Positions 1 through 9,186 of a DNA stretch of 64,000 bases are shown piece after piece (the first letter of the stretch is position 1; each line of letters opens with the position of its first letter). Source of the stretch: Pseudoduganella guangdongensis (GTDB lineage Bacteria > Pseudomonadota > Gammaproteobacteria > Burkholderiales > Burkholderiaceae_D). Made by a program: the position numbers and the translations under genes. Location: the NCBI RefSeq assembly GCF_009857475.1, contig NZ_WWCJ01000001.1, positions 1 to 64,000 on the forward strand, given 5' to 3'. The notes under the pieces were generated by a model. The model did no database searches, was not told where the DNA came from, and saw nothing but the letters and a program-made list of their open reading frames with translations.

Positions 1-693
<693 letters not shown>

Positions 694-794
694 TAACCTT
701 GCCGGTTATATAGCATTTACTCGTGTTTGAGAACACTACCCAACTTTACTTCTTCCAGATTGCGCAGCACGCCCAGCGCGCTGCCTACAAGTTA

Positions 795-911
795 TGCCTG
801 ATGACCATAGCAAGTCGGTCCCACCCCTTCCCATCCCGAACAGGACCGTGAAACGACTTTGCGCCGATGATAGTGCTGCAACCAGTGTGAAAGTAGGTTA
901 TCGTCAGGCTC
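795..911 (+). rRNA. rrf: 5S ribosomal RNA
   Basis: The sequence starts TGCCTGATGACCATAG and ends with the complementary TTATCGTCAGGCT, forming helix I. Between them are the conserved GGTCCCACCCCTTCCCATCC loop region and the GCGCCGATGATAGTG segment. It follows the 23S by about 100 bases in the usual 23S-5S order. Ends are estimated from the terminal helix to within a few bases. Confidence 0.95.
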
Positions 912-920
912 TTATTAGAG

Positions 921-954
921 AAAGCCCACCAGGCATGCGCCGGTGGGCTTTTTC
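921..954 (+). terminator. Rho-independent terminator of the rRNA operon
   Basis: A perfect 9-bp stem pairs AAGCCCACC at 922-930 with GGTGGGCTT at 942-950, with an 11-base loop and a following T run. It sits about 10 bases after the 5S rRNA, as expected for the end of an rrn operon. Confidence 0.9.
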
Positions 955-1085
955 GCTTTTCTGGTTTCGCTGTGAGAATGTCCCATTCAGGACAATCCGC
1001 CCCATCTGTCTCAATTCCCCACTTTTTTGACTTCGCCCTCCGTACCCGGATAGTGTTTGCGTCCACCCTACCCAAAGGAGCAGAC

Positions 1086-2810
1086 ATGGAATTTCGCAAG
1101 ACCCTGATCGCCCTGGCGGTCACCGTCGTCGCAGGACAAGCCAGCGCCGCCAGCATGATGGCCAGCCCCGTCGCCTTCTCTGCCCAGGAGAAAACCCGCC
1201 TGGTATCCACCTTGAATAGTGAGCGCAGCAAACATGGCCTCGACGCGGAGCACGGTTTCGCAATCGCCAGCCAGCACCCCGGTGAGCAAGGTAAGGCGGT
1301 CAGCCGCGTCAATCACACCTACAAGGGCGTGCGCATCTTTGAATCCGAATCCGTGGTGGTCACCGACCAGGGCGGCAACGTCCTCAGTGAATCGATCGGC
1401 GAACGCCGCAAAGGCTTGTCCGGCAAGCGCTTTGACGTCAAACCGCGCCTGAGCGACAGGGACGCCATCGCCCGCGCCACCAAGAGTATCCCACCGACCA
1501 AAGGCGGCATCAGCCCTCCATTCGCGGAGCTGGTGATCTTCCCCGTTATGAAATCGGTGCGCGCGCCGGGTGCCGAGAACAAGGCCGAAGATGAGCTGAA
1601 TGCGGTGGATGTGCTGGACGTTGTCGACAGCTACGAGCTGGCATACCACGTAAAGACCCGCGCCATGGACGGTGCCAATCCGGTCTTTTATGACACCATT
1701 GTCAGCGCGCGCGACGGCCGCATCCTGGACCAGTGGAATATGGTGCAGAACGTGGTGGGCACCGGCCATAGCCAGTACAACGGCACCGTGCCGATCAACA
1801 CCACCCTGAGCGGCGGCGTGTACAAGATGATCGACGGCAGCCGCGGCACCGGCGGCAGCTTCGGCGCCATGGCGATCACCAATGCAAACCATGGCACCAG
1901 CGCCGGCCAGGTCTACTCCAATGCGACCAATACCTGGGGCGACGGCAAGCAGTACATCGCCGGCGGCAGCACCACCAACGCCAACGGCCAGACCGCTGCG
2001 GTGAATGCGCTGTGGGGCCTGATGAACACCTACGACATGCACAAGAATGTGCTGGGCTGGCAGTCGCTGGATGGGAACAATACGGCGACCCATATCGCGG
2101 TCCACGTGAACACCGCCTACGATAACGCCTACTACTCCGACTCCTGCAAATGCATGTTTATCGGCGACGGCGGCTCCTACTTCAACAACCTGGGTTCGAT
2201 CGATGTGATCGGCCACGAAATGGGCCACGGCATTACCGCCGCCACCTCGAACCTGACCTATCGCGGCGAATCGGGCGGCTTGAATGAGTCCTCGTCGGAT
2301 ATCGCCGGCGAGGCGGTGGAAGCCTATGCGCGCGCGGGCGGCACCGGCACCTCGCTGCCTGTCCCTTCCGGCAACGACTGGATGATGGGCAAGGAGATCT
2401 CGAAGAACGGCCAGCCGCTGCGCTGGATGTATAAGCCAAGCAAGGACGGCAAGTCGCCCGATGCCTGGAAGTCCACCCTGAAGCGCCTGGACGTCCACTA
2501 CAGCAGCGGCCCGAATAACCGCATGTTCTACTTCCTGGCGATGGGCTCCAGCGCCACCACGGGCAGCGAATATTACTCGCAGTACCTGACCCAATTGCCG
2601 AAGGCCATGACCGGCATCGGCATCGACAACGCATACCGTATCTGGTTCCGCGCGAACAGCACCAAGTTCACGTCCTCGACCAACTACGCCGACGCTCGTT
2701 TGAAAGTGCTGGCAGCAGCGCAGGAACTGTATGGCGCGAACAGCGCCGAAGCGAAGGCAGTCCAGCGTGCCTATGCTGCGATCAACGTCGGGGCTGACGT
2801 GGCGGAATAA
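1086..2810 (+). CDS. Secreted M4 family (thermolysin-like) zinc metalloprotease
   Basis: Predicted extracellular neutral metalloprotease precursor of 574 aa. A signal peptide spans about residues 1-21 and ends GQASA. An FTP/PepSY-type propeptide follows to about residue 200, then the M4 catalytic domain. The zinc site is visible as HEMGH at 377-381 with the third ligand E401 in the GGLNESSSDI segment. H471 in DVHYSSG matches the thermolysin active-site histidine region. The frame is open upstream to 972, but the ATG at 1086 has a good ribosome site (AAAGGAG) and begins directly with the signal peptide, so it was chosen. It is monocistronic: the rrn terminator lies upstream and its own terminator downstream. 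Likely role is extracellular protein degradation. Confidence 0.95.
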   Translation: MEFRKTLIALAVTVVAGQASAASMMASPVAFSAQEKTRLVSTLNSERSKHGLDAEHGFAIASQHPGEQGKAVSRVNHTYKGVRIFESESVVVTDQGGNVLSESIGERRKGLSGKRFDVKPRLSDRDAIARATKSIPPTKGGISPPFAELVIFPVMKSVRAPGAENKAEDELNAVDVLDVVDSYELAYHVKTRAMDGANPVFYDTIVSARDGRILDQWNMVQNVVGTGHSQYNGTVPINTTLSGGVYKMIDGSRGTGGSFGAMAITNANHGTSAGQVYSNATNTWGDGKQYIAGGSTTNANGQTAAVNALWGLMNTYDMHKNVLGWQSLDGNNTATHIAVHVNTAYDNAYYSDSCKCMFIGDGGSYFNNLGSIDVIGHEMGHGITAATSNLTYRGESGGLNESSSDIAGEAVEAYARAGGTGTSLPVPSGNDWMMGKEISKNGQPLRWMYKPSKDGKSPDAWKSTLKRLDVHYSSGPNNRMFYFLAMGSSATTGSEYYSQYLTQLPKAMTGIGIDNAYRIWFRANSTKFTSSTNYADARLKVLAAAQELYGANSAEAKAVQRAYAAINVGADVAE

Positions 2811-2830
2811 GCCGCGCTGCACCGTACTGG

Positions 2831-2861
2831 AACCGCCGGCTTGCCCCCGGCGGTTTTTTTA
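2831..2861 (+). terminator. Rho-independent terminator after the M4 protease gene
   Basis: A 9-bp perfect stem AACCGCCGG at 2831-2839 pairs with CCGGCGGTT at 2847-2855 and is followed by a run of T. It lies 21 bases beyond the protease stop codon. Confidence 0.9.
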
Positions 2862-2915
2862 TGGCGCGTGACAATTGGAGATAGTGTGCCGGCCAGTTGT
2901 TGGCAGAATGCAAGT

Positions 2916-3797
2916 ATGAATGGCACTTTCACGTCACAGCTGGCCTATGCGATGGCCGCCCTGTACATACTGCTGGGTGTTGTATCGACCGGCGTCGGCC
3001 TGGCCCTGGGATCGCGCACCAGCCAGCTGCGCGACCAGGTGAACGCCTGGTGGTTCATCTTCCCGGTCGTCAGCTGCGGCCTGCTTCTTTACCCGGTGGG
3101 AGCACCGCTCCTGGCGCTCATCATCTGCGCGCTGGCGGCACGCGAGCTGGCGCCGTATTGCGGCGCGGGAGCAACGCGCTTCCGCCTGGCCGCGTTCGCC
3201 AGCCTGGCGGCGGCAGTACTGTGCGGCAGCCTGCTGCCGGCCGCCGTGCCTGCGGCTTTCGCGCTGGCCGGAGTTGCTGCCGCCGGCTACCTGTGGCGCG
3301 CGCGCGCGCCCGGCGCCTTGCCCTGGCTCCTGTTCGCCGTGACGTGCTGCGGCATCAGCTTCGTGCCCGCCTTCGTGCAGCTGCCGTTCGGGCCGCGGGC
3401 GAACCTGGCCTGGCTGTTCTACCTGTTCATCCTGACAGCGCTCAACGACATCGCCCAGTTCACCAGCGGCAAATTATTCGGCAAGCAGAAGATCGTGCCC
3501 CGGATTAGCCCGCAAAAGACCTGGCAAGGCTTGCTGGGCGGCGTGCTGGTATCGGTTTTGCTGTCGCTGGCGCTCGGCAGCTACCTGGGGCTCGGGTCCG
3601 CGCCGTGGCTGGCGGCGATCGCGCTGCTGCTGTCGGTGGGCGGATTTGCGGGTGACGTCATGTTTTCGGCGGCCAAGCGCACGCTTGGCATCAAGGATTT
3701 TTCCCGGCTGATCCCGGGCCATGGCGGCATGCTGGACCGGGCCGACAGCCTGGTTGTCACGGCGCCGCTGCTTTACCTGTTGCTGCACCTTCGATAA
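2916..3797 (+). CDS. CdsA-like phosphatidate cytidylyltransferase (YnbB-like)
   Basis: Polytopic membrane enzyme of 293 aa predicted to activate phosphatidic acid (or a related lipid phosphate) with CTP to give a CDP-lipid. The CdsA signature is complete near the C-terminus, about residues 251-277: S-x2-KR-x4-KD, then IPGHGG and LDRAD. At least seven hydrophobic segments precede it. The frame is open from a TTG at 2841 inside the upstream terminator; the ATG at 2916 was preferred because the membrane domain begins there. It ends 11 bases before the hydrolase/methyltransferase gene, so the two are probably cotranscribed. Its neighbours match E. coli ynbABCD, so this is more likely the accessory YnbB-type copy than the essential CdsA. 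That choice is inferred from context. Confidence 0.9.
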   Translation: MNGTFTSQLAYAMAALYILLGVVSTGVGLALGSRTSQLRDQVNAWWFIFPVVSCGLLLYPVGAPLLALIICALAARELAPYCGAGATRFRLAAFASLAAAVLCGSLLPAAVPAAFALAGVAAAGYLWRARAPGALPWLLFAVTCCGISFVPAFVQLPFGPRANLAWLFYLFILTALNDIAQFTSGKLFGKQKIVPRISPQKTWQGLLGGVLVSVLLSLALGSYLGLGSAPWLAAIALLLSVGGFAGDVMFSAAKRTLGIKDFSRLIPGHGGMLDRADSLVVTAPLLYLLLHLR

Positions 3798-3808
3798 GGA
3801 ATACTTGA

Positions 3809-5599
3809 ATGAAGATTGATCGAGGCCTCGCCTGGAGCGAGAGCCAGTCCGGGTTTGATACGCGCGATGGCACGCGCCTGTTCTACCGCAGCTGGAAGCC
3901 GCAGGCGCCGCGCAGCGGCAGCCCGCGCGCGCTGGTCTTCCTGCATCGCGGGCACGAGCACTCGGGCCGCATCGGTACCCTGGTCGAGCAGTTCGGTTTC
4001 CATGGCGACTGGGCGTTTGCCTACGACGCACGCGGGCATGGCTACTCGCCGGGCGAACGCGGCGCGGCGCCGGGCTTTGCAACGATGGTGGATGACCTGG
4101 ACACGTTCGTACGCCATATCTGCGACAGGCATGGATTCGCCATCGAGGATGTGCTGGTCGTCGCCAACAGCGTCGGCGCGGTGGTGGCGGCGACCTGGCT
4201 GCATGATTATGCGCCGCGCATACGCGGCCTGGTCATGGCCGCTGCCGCCTTTGCGATCAAGCTTTACGTGCCGCTGGCCAAGCCCGGCCTGCGCTTCGCG
4301 CGGCGCTTCAAGCCCGAGCTGTTCGTGACCAGCTATATCCGTTCCACCATGCTGACGCATTCGGCGGAGCAGGCGCGCGCCTACGACGCCGACCCGCTGA
4401 TCGCCAAGAGCATTTCGGCCCAGGTCCTGTTGGAGCTGGCGGATACGGCGCAGCGCATCGTGCACGATGCCGCGGTGATTGATACGCCGGTACTGATGCT
4501 GGCGGCCGACCAGGACTATGTCGTCCATGAGGCGCCGCAGAAGCTGTTCTTCGAGCGCCTGTCGTCGCCACTGAAGCGCTACGTGCGCCTGCCGCAGTGC
4601 CGCCATGCGATCTTCTACGAGCAGGACACCCAGGCCGCCATGCAGGCCAGCCGCAGCTTTATTGACGACTGCTTCGCCGCCCCGCCGGCGCCGCTTGAGC
4701 GCTTCGCGACGGCGCACCGCGAAGGCGCGGGGGCGCGGCATTACGCCGCCCTGCTGGGCAACCAGACCGGCAATGCCCTGGTGCGCGGCTGGTACGCCCT
4801 GCAGCGCAATATGCTGAAGCTCATGGGCCCCGTCAGCAACGGCATGGCAATCGGCCTGCGCCACGGCTTCGACTCGGGCGAGTCGCTGGACTACGTGTAC
4901 CGCAACCAGGCCGGCGGCAAGTTCGGCTTCGGCGCCATGATGGACCGTGGCTACCTGGATGCAGTAGGCTGGCGCGGCATCCGCCTGCGCAAAGTGCAGC
5001 TGCAGCAGATGCTGGCGCAGCGCATTGCCGCCCACGAGGGGCCGGGCCCGCTGCGCATCCTCGACGTCGCCGCAGGCTCGGCGCGCTATGTGCTGGAGAC
5101 CGTCAAGCGCTTCCAGGACCGTGAGATCGAAGTCACCTTGTGCGACTACGAGCAGCACAACCTGGAGCAGGCTAAAAAGCTGGCGGCGCAGCTGCAGATC
5201 AATGCCCGCATCGAATACTGCCGGCGCGACGCCTTCAGCGCCGACAGCTATGCCGGGCAGGAAGGCCGCTACGATATTGCCGTCGTGTCCGGCCTGTATG
5301 AGCTGTTCAGCGATAACGCGCTGGTGCTGCAGTCCCTGCGCGGCATGGCGGCCAGCTTGCGCGAGGGCGGGGCCTTGCTGTACACCGGCCAGCCGTGGCA
5401 TCCGCAGCTGGACATGATCGCGTACACGCTGAACAACCATCGCGGCGAGCCATGGCGCATGCGTCCGCGCGCGCAGGCAGAAATCGACGCCCTGGTGGCG
5501 CTGGCCGGCTGCCGCAAGCAGCAGACGATGATCGGGCTGGAGGGAATCTTTACCGTGTCGCTTGCGGAGAAAGGCGCAGCGCCTGGCGCAGGCGGTTAA
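3809..5599 (+). CDS. Bifunctional alpha/beta hydrolase - SAM methyltransferase (YnbC-like)
   Basis: A 596-aa two-domain protein. The N-terminal half (about 10-290) is a serine hydrolase of the monoacylglycerol-lipase/S33 type. Its nucleophile elbow reads ANSVG with S121, and an early HRGHEHSGR motif resembles the lipase oxyanion region. The C-terminal half (about 340-590) is a class I methyltransferase whose SAM-binding motif I is at about 415-425 (ILDVAAGSA). E. coli YnbC has the same fusion and length. It lies 11 bases after the CdsA-like gene. Its 3' end overlaps the convergent CDP-alcohol phosphotransferase gene by 50 bases. Substrates are unknown; context suggests hydrolysis and methylation of a lipid or lipid headgroup. 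Confidence 0.9.
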   Translation: MKIDRGLAWSESQSGFDTRDGTRLFYRSWKPQAPRSGSPRALVFLHRGHEHSGRIGTLVEQFGFHGDWAFAYDARGHGYSPGERGAAPGFATMVDDLDTFVRHICDRHGFAIEDVLVVANSVGAVVAATWLHDYAPRIRGLVMAAAAFAIKLYVPLAKPGLRFARRFKPELFVTSYIRSTMLTHSAEQARAYDADPLIAKSISAQVLLELADTAQRIVHDAAVIDTPVLMLAADQDYVVHEAPQKLFFERLSSPLKRYVRLPQCRHAIFYEQDTQAAMQASRSFIDDCFAAPPAPLERFATAHREGAGARHYAALLGNQTGNALVRGWYALQRNMLKLMGPVSNGMAIGLRHGFDSGESLDYVYRNQAGGKFGFGAMMDRGYLDAVGWRGIRLRKVQLQQMLAQRIAAHEGPGPLRILDVAAGSARYVLETVKRFQDREIEVTLCDYEQHNLEQAKKLAAQLQINARIEYCRRDAFSADSYAGQEGRYDIAVVSGLYELFSDNALVLQSLRGMAASLREGGALLYTGQPWHPQLDMIAYTLNNHRGEPWRMRPRAQAEIDALVALAGCRKQQTMIGLEGIFTVSLAEKGAAPGAGG

Positions 5600-6167
5600 A
5601 CACCGTCACCAGCGACAGCAGCAGGACCACGGCCAGCAGGGCGTTGAGCCAGATCGGCGCAACGCCCGCCCACACCAGCAAGCCGAGCAGGCCGAAGGCG
5701 AAGGCGCGGTCGCTCTTTCCCATCGGCCCGTCGAAGCGGCGCGCCACGCCGATGCTGCTGGCCAGCACGCCGGCGAATTCCGCCAGCAGGGCGAACACCA
5801 CCACCAGCACCAGCAGCTGCGGCGAAATGCCTGCCAGCAGGGCCACCGGCAGGTACAGCGCCGCATCCGACACCTGGTCGCACAGCTCGTTCAGCAAAGC
5901 ACCCAGCGCGGTCTTGTTGCCGGTGGAGTTGGCCAGCATGCCGTCGATCGCATTCAGCGCCATGCGCAGCAGCAGGAAGCAGGGCAGGCCAAGCCATAGC
6001 CCCATGCACTGCGGCGCCAGCGCCAGTGCCGCGCCGTAGCCGAGCGACAGCAGCATGGCCGCCAGCGTGACCTGGTTGGGCGTGACGCCCAGGCGCGTGA
6101 GGAAGTTCAGGAATGGGCGCAGCAGCTGCTGGAAGCGCGGTTTCAGCTGGTAGATCGAAATACTCAT
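5550..6167 (-). CDS. CDP-alcohol phosphatidyltransferase family protein (YnbA-like), variant active-site motif
   Basis: Membrane protein of 205 aa with about five or six hydrophobic helices. The CDP-alcohol phosphotransferase motif (DxxDGxxAR-x8-GxxxDxxxD) is recognisable at residues 72-97 but altered. N72 is at the first Asp, D75-G76 and A79 are kept, N80 replaces Arg, G89 is kept, N93 is at the third Asp and D97 is kept. A further Asp is at 101. The start at 6167 overlaps the stop of the phosphatase gene (ATGA), so the two are translationally coupled. The upstream extension to 6230 was rejected. By homology it would join a CDP-lipid to an alcohol. Whether the variant motif is active cannot be judged from sequence. 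Confidence 0.85.
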   Translation of the reverse strand: MSISIYQLKPRFQQLLRPFLNFLTRLGVTPNQVTLAAMLLSLGYGAALALAPQCMGLWLGLPCFLLLRMALNAIDGMLANSTGNKTALGALLNELCDQVSDAALYLPVALLAGISPQLLVLVVVFALLAEFAGVLASSIGVARRFDGPMGKSDRAFAFGLLGLLVWAGVAPIWLNALLAVVLLLSLVTVFNRLRQALRLSPQATR

Positions 6168-7339
6168 GGCGTGTAGGCGTGAAGGTAGATCCTGGCGATG
6201 AAAAGGCTGCGGCTGTAGCCCATGGCGCAATGCAGGTAGACCGGTCGGCCCTGCGTGCGTTCTTTGTGTATGGCCGCGATGATGCGGCGTATTTGCGCGC
6301 GGGTTGGCGCGTGCAGGTCCAGCAAAGGGAAGTGCCGGTAGCGCGCATGGCGCAGCGCTGGCGTTTCGCTGAGCTCCGCGCTCAGGTCGATGACGCAGCA
6401 GTCAGGCGGCAGTTGCTGCGCTTCGCCGGCACTCAGGCGGCGACCGATCAGCAAGCCGTCGGCGGCGATCCTGAACGCACTCTGGCCGCGATGGCGCCAG
6501 CGCACCAGCAGCCAGGTGAGGCCGTAGCCGGCCAGGTAGGGCCAGAACAGGAACCAGATCCACGCTGGATGCCGGCCCTGGTCCTTGCGCAGGAAGGCGG
6601 CGTTGCGGCGCGCGTAAGCCAGTGCCACCAGCGCCAGGCTGGCGGCGAGGTAGAACCAGGGCCATTGCCAGGGCGGAGCAACGATGCCTGCCGCAAGCAG
6701 CGCCATGCCGGCCATGACGGCGTAGTAGAAGGCGACGCTGTGGCGCGCGGTCGTACCGGGGCGCACGACGAGGCAGGCAAGGCCGGCGAGCACGATGCCG
6801 CCGGCGATATCGGCCAGGGTGTGCTGCCAGGTCAGCAGCGTGCTGGCGGCCAGGAGCAGCAGCCAGCACGCCAGCAGGGCGCGCCATGCGCGGCTGGCGA
6901 TGGTAGGGCGCAAGGCAGTCCACAGCAGCACGCTGTAGGCGATGTGCAGGGACGGGAACTGGTTGTAGGGGCGATCCGTTGCATCAAGCAGGGCGTAGGC
7001 GAACTGCAGCAGCTCGTTATCCGGCAGCGGGCGCAGGGCGGGGAAGCGGGCCGGGAACCAGGCGAACACCAGTCCGGCGGCGACCGTGGCCAACATCAGG
7101 CGCCGGCTCAGCACGCGCAGCGCTTCGCCCTTGCCCACCATGAAGAATGCCAGTACCAGCAGCGGGCCTGAGCTGGCATAGGGAATAATCATCCACGGCA
7201 CGAATGGCAGGAGCGGAATGGCCTGCTCAAACGGCAAGGCCAGCGAGCGCTGGACCTGGGCGGTATGGGCGGCATGGTTGGGGAGCGTGTAGCAAAGCCC
7301 GAAAACCACAGCGTTGATGATCAGGTGCACGAGTTGCAT
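6164..7339 (-). CDS. PAP2 phosphatase fused to dual-specificity phosphatase (YnbD-like)
   Basis: A 391-aa inner-membrane protein with two phosphatase modules. The N-terminal PAP2 (phosphatidate phosphatase) membrane domain shows PSLH at 129-132 and TWQHTLAD with H173. The C-terminal cytosolic domain has the cysteine phosphatase loop HCAMGYSRS with C371 and R377, matching HCx5R. E. coli YnbD has this same fusion. It is the first gene of a two-gene leftward unit with the CDP-alcohol phosphotransferase (ATGA overlap). Its start codon is only two bases from the longest possible start of the divergent patatin gene, so promoters must lie within coding sequence. Likely role is dephosphorylating a lipid phosphate made or consumed by the neighbouring enzymes. 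Confidence 0.9.
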   Translation of the reverse strand: MQLVHLIINAVVFGLCYTLPNHAAHTAQVQRSLALPFEQAIPLLPFVPWMIIPYASSGPLLVLAFFMVGKGEALRVLSRRLMLATVAAGLVFAWFPARFPALRPLPDNELLQFAYALLDATDRPYNQFPSLHIAYSVLLWTALRPTIASRAWRALLACWLLLLAASTLLTWQHTLADIAGGIVLAGLACLVVRPGTTARHSVAFYYAVMAGMALLAAGIVAPPWQWPWFYLAASLALVALAYARRNAAFLRKDQGRHPAWIWFLFWPYLAGYGLTWLLVRWRHRGQSAFRIAADGLLIGRRLSAGEAQQLPPDCCVIDLSAELSETPALRHARYRHFPLLDLHAPTRAQIRRIIAAIHKERTQGRPVYLHCAMGYSRSLFIARIYLHAYTP

Positions 7340-7341
7340 TC

Positions 7342-8454
7342 ATGGCATTATGTCACGCCATGAGTGAAGAGCAAAAGTACCAGCGCTGTATGGTGATGGC
7401 GGGCGGGGGATTCCGTTTCGGCTATTACCTCGGCATGCATGCGGCGGCGGAAGACTGCGGCATGGCGCCCGACATCATCCTCGCAAGCTGCGGCGGTTCG
7501 CTGGCGGCCGCCATCATCCACGCCTTGCCGGACGCCGCGCAGCGCAAGCAGTGGCTGGCGTCGCAGCAGATGTACCAGTTCCTGCGCGGCTTGCGCGTGG
7601 CGCCGCATGTGCGGCCCTTGCCGGTGCTGGGCGCGGCGCTCTTGCGCGGCCTGTCGCGCGGGCGCGCGCAACGCGTGCCGGACGTGTTCGGCGACTACCT
7701 GTTCGAGTTACCGCCGGTGCTGCCTCTGCCTGCGCCTGCAGCGGACGCACAGCCGCAGGCGGCGCTGGCCATCGTGGCCGCCAGGGTGCTGTTCGACCGC
7801 GCGCAGGTGGGCCAGGCGCGCGCCGGCCGGCCCTTGTTCGCCGAGGTTGTATTCGGCCCTGAGCGCGCCTGCCGCCTGCTGCAAGGGTGGCGGGCGCCGG
7901 CCAGCGATCCTGCATGGAACTGCGGCGCGGTGGCGCCGGAGCTGCTGGCCGATAGCCGCATGCCGGTCGCCGACGCGGTGCGCAGTTCAATCACCGATAT
8001 GCTGTACTTCGCCTGCCACGCGCACGGCGGCCAACATTACATGGGCGGTGTGATCGACCTGTTCCCGATTGAAATCGCGCACGGCCTGGCGCGTCACGTG
8101 ACGATGGAGGCCAAGCCGGCATTCGGGCAAGCGCTGGCGATACCGGCCCTGCGCGCGGTGCTGGGTATCGACGGCAACGCGCGCTTGCGCCATGTGCATG
8201 GCCAGCATGCGCATGCCTGGGTCGATACCAGCGATATCTCCAGCGCCTTGCGCGGCAACGGTCTGCGCAAGCGCGTCGACTGGTTCGGCAACCGCCTGCA
8301 GCTGGAAGGGCCGCCGACTTTCGAAGCGTACGTGCGCGAAGTGGAGGCGCAATGGCAATACGGCTACCAGCGCGCCATGGAGGCGTATGCCCAGCCCGCA
8401 GGGGCGGCCTTGCGTTTGCGCCACGCGACCAGGTTTAACAGGGGAAGCAGATGA
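7342..8454 (+). CDS. Patatin-fold protein lacking the Ser-Asp catalytic dyad
   Basis: A 370-aa protein with a patatin-like phospholipase fold. The oxyanion motif is present (AGGGFRFGYYLG, about residues 20-31). The nucleophile elbow, usually GTSAG, reads ASCGG, with Cys50 in place of Ser. The second motif, usually DGG, reads MGG with Met234 in place of Asp (SSITDMLYF and MGGVIDLFPIE align with the family). Both catalytic residues are therefore replaced, which suggests a lipid-binding or regulatory pseudoenzyme, or an altered mechanism. The ATG at 7360 (MSEEQKY) is an alternative start, because 7342 is only two bases from the divergent start. It overlaps the downstream SDR gene (ATGA). Confidence 0.85.
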   Translation: MALCHAMSEEQKYQRCMVMAGGGFRFGYYLGMHAAAEDCGMAPDIILASCGGSLAAAIIHALPDAAQRKQWLASQQMYQFLRGLRVAPHVRPLPVLGAALLRGLSRGRAQRVPDVFGDYLFELPPVLPLPAPAADAQPQAALAIVAARVLFDRAQVGQARAGRPLFAEVVFGPERACRLLQGWRAPASDPAWNCGAVAPELLADSRMPVADAVRSSITDMLYFACHAHGGQHYMGGVIDLFPIEIAHGLARHVTMEAKPAFGQALAIPALRAVLGIDGNARLRHVHGQHAHAWVDTSDISSALRGNGLRKRVDWFGNRLQLEGPPTFEAYVREVEAQWQYGYQRAMEAYAQPAGAALRLRHATRFNRGSR

Positions 8455-9185
8455 GGGTAATGATTATCGGCGGCACCAGCGGCATCGGCCTGGCGCTGGC
8501 CGCGCATTATGCGCAGCAGGGCGCAGTGCTGGCGCTGTGCGGACGCAATCCGGCGCGGCTGGACGGGCATCCGCTTGCGGCGCAGCCGGGCCTGCGGCGC
8601 TACGGCTTCGACATCGGCGACCGCCAGGCGGTGTTTGATGCGGTGACCGATTTTGCGCAGGATGGACTGGACCTGCTGGTGGTGAGCGCCGGCCAGTACG
8701 TCGATGCCGACGCCATCGCGCAGGAGCGCATGCGCAGCCTGCCGCTGGTGCGCACCAATGTGTCCGGCCTGTGCCATGCCTTCGATGCGGGCGCACAGGC
8801 CATGCTGGCGCGGGGCAAGGGGCAATTGGTGGTGGTGGCGTCGATCGCCGGCTTGCTGCGCGAGTATCCGAACGGTTCGCTTTACAGTGCCAGCAAGCGT
8901 GCTGCGATTGCGATCAGCGATGCGTACCGCAAGGCGCTGGCGCCGCACGGGGTGGACGTGACGGCCGTGGTGCCGGGTTATGTCGATACGGCGCGCTTGC
9001 GGGAATTGAATGGGGGAAGTGCGCAGCGCAAGCCTTTCCTGCAAACCGAGCAGGAGGCAGTGCGCCGCATCGCCGGCGCGATTGCCGGGCGCGAGGCGCA
9101 CTGCATCTTCCCCTGGCAGCTGCACGCAATGGTGCGCTTGTTTAACTTGCTGCCAAAGGGCTTGCAGCGCTACCGCAAGAAATGA
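8451..9185 (+). CDS. SDR family NAD(P)-dependent oxidoreductase
   Basis: Classical short-chain dehydrogenase/reductase of 244 aa. The cofactor motif GGTSGIG is at residues 7-13. A Ser in VVVASIAG (about 131) and YSASK with Y145 and K149 complete the catalytic set. It overlaps the patatin-fold gene by four bases (ATGA) and has a GGGGAAG ribosome site, so the two are cotranscribed. The substrate is unknown. By position in the lipid island it may reduce a keto or aldehyde group on a lipid-derived substrate, which is inference only. Confidence 0.9.
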   Translation: MRVMIIGGTSGIGLALAAHYAQQGAVLALCGRNPARLDGHPLAAQPGLRRYGFDIGDRQAVFDAVTDFAQDGLDLLVVSAGQYVDADAIAQERMRSLPLVRTNVSGLCHAFDAGAQAMLARGKGQLVVVASIAGLLREYPNGSLYSASKRAAIAISDAYRKALAPHGVDVTAVVPGYVDTARLRELNGGSAQRKPFLQTEQEAVRRIAGAIAGREAHCIFPWQLHAMVRLFNLLPKGLQRYRKK

Positions 9186-9186
9186 A

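Noticed and set aside
1068..2822. Long open frame antisense to the M4 protease
   Set aside because: High-GC sequence leaves the opposite strand open over most real genes. The translation has no recognisable domain, while the plus strand carries complete protease motifs.
3773..5440. 555-codon leftward open frame opposite the hydrolase-methyltransferase
   Set aside because: Arg/Gln/Ala/His-rich shadow with no domain. The plus-strand product is a known fusion family.
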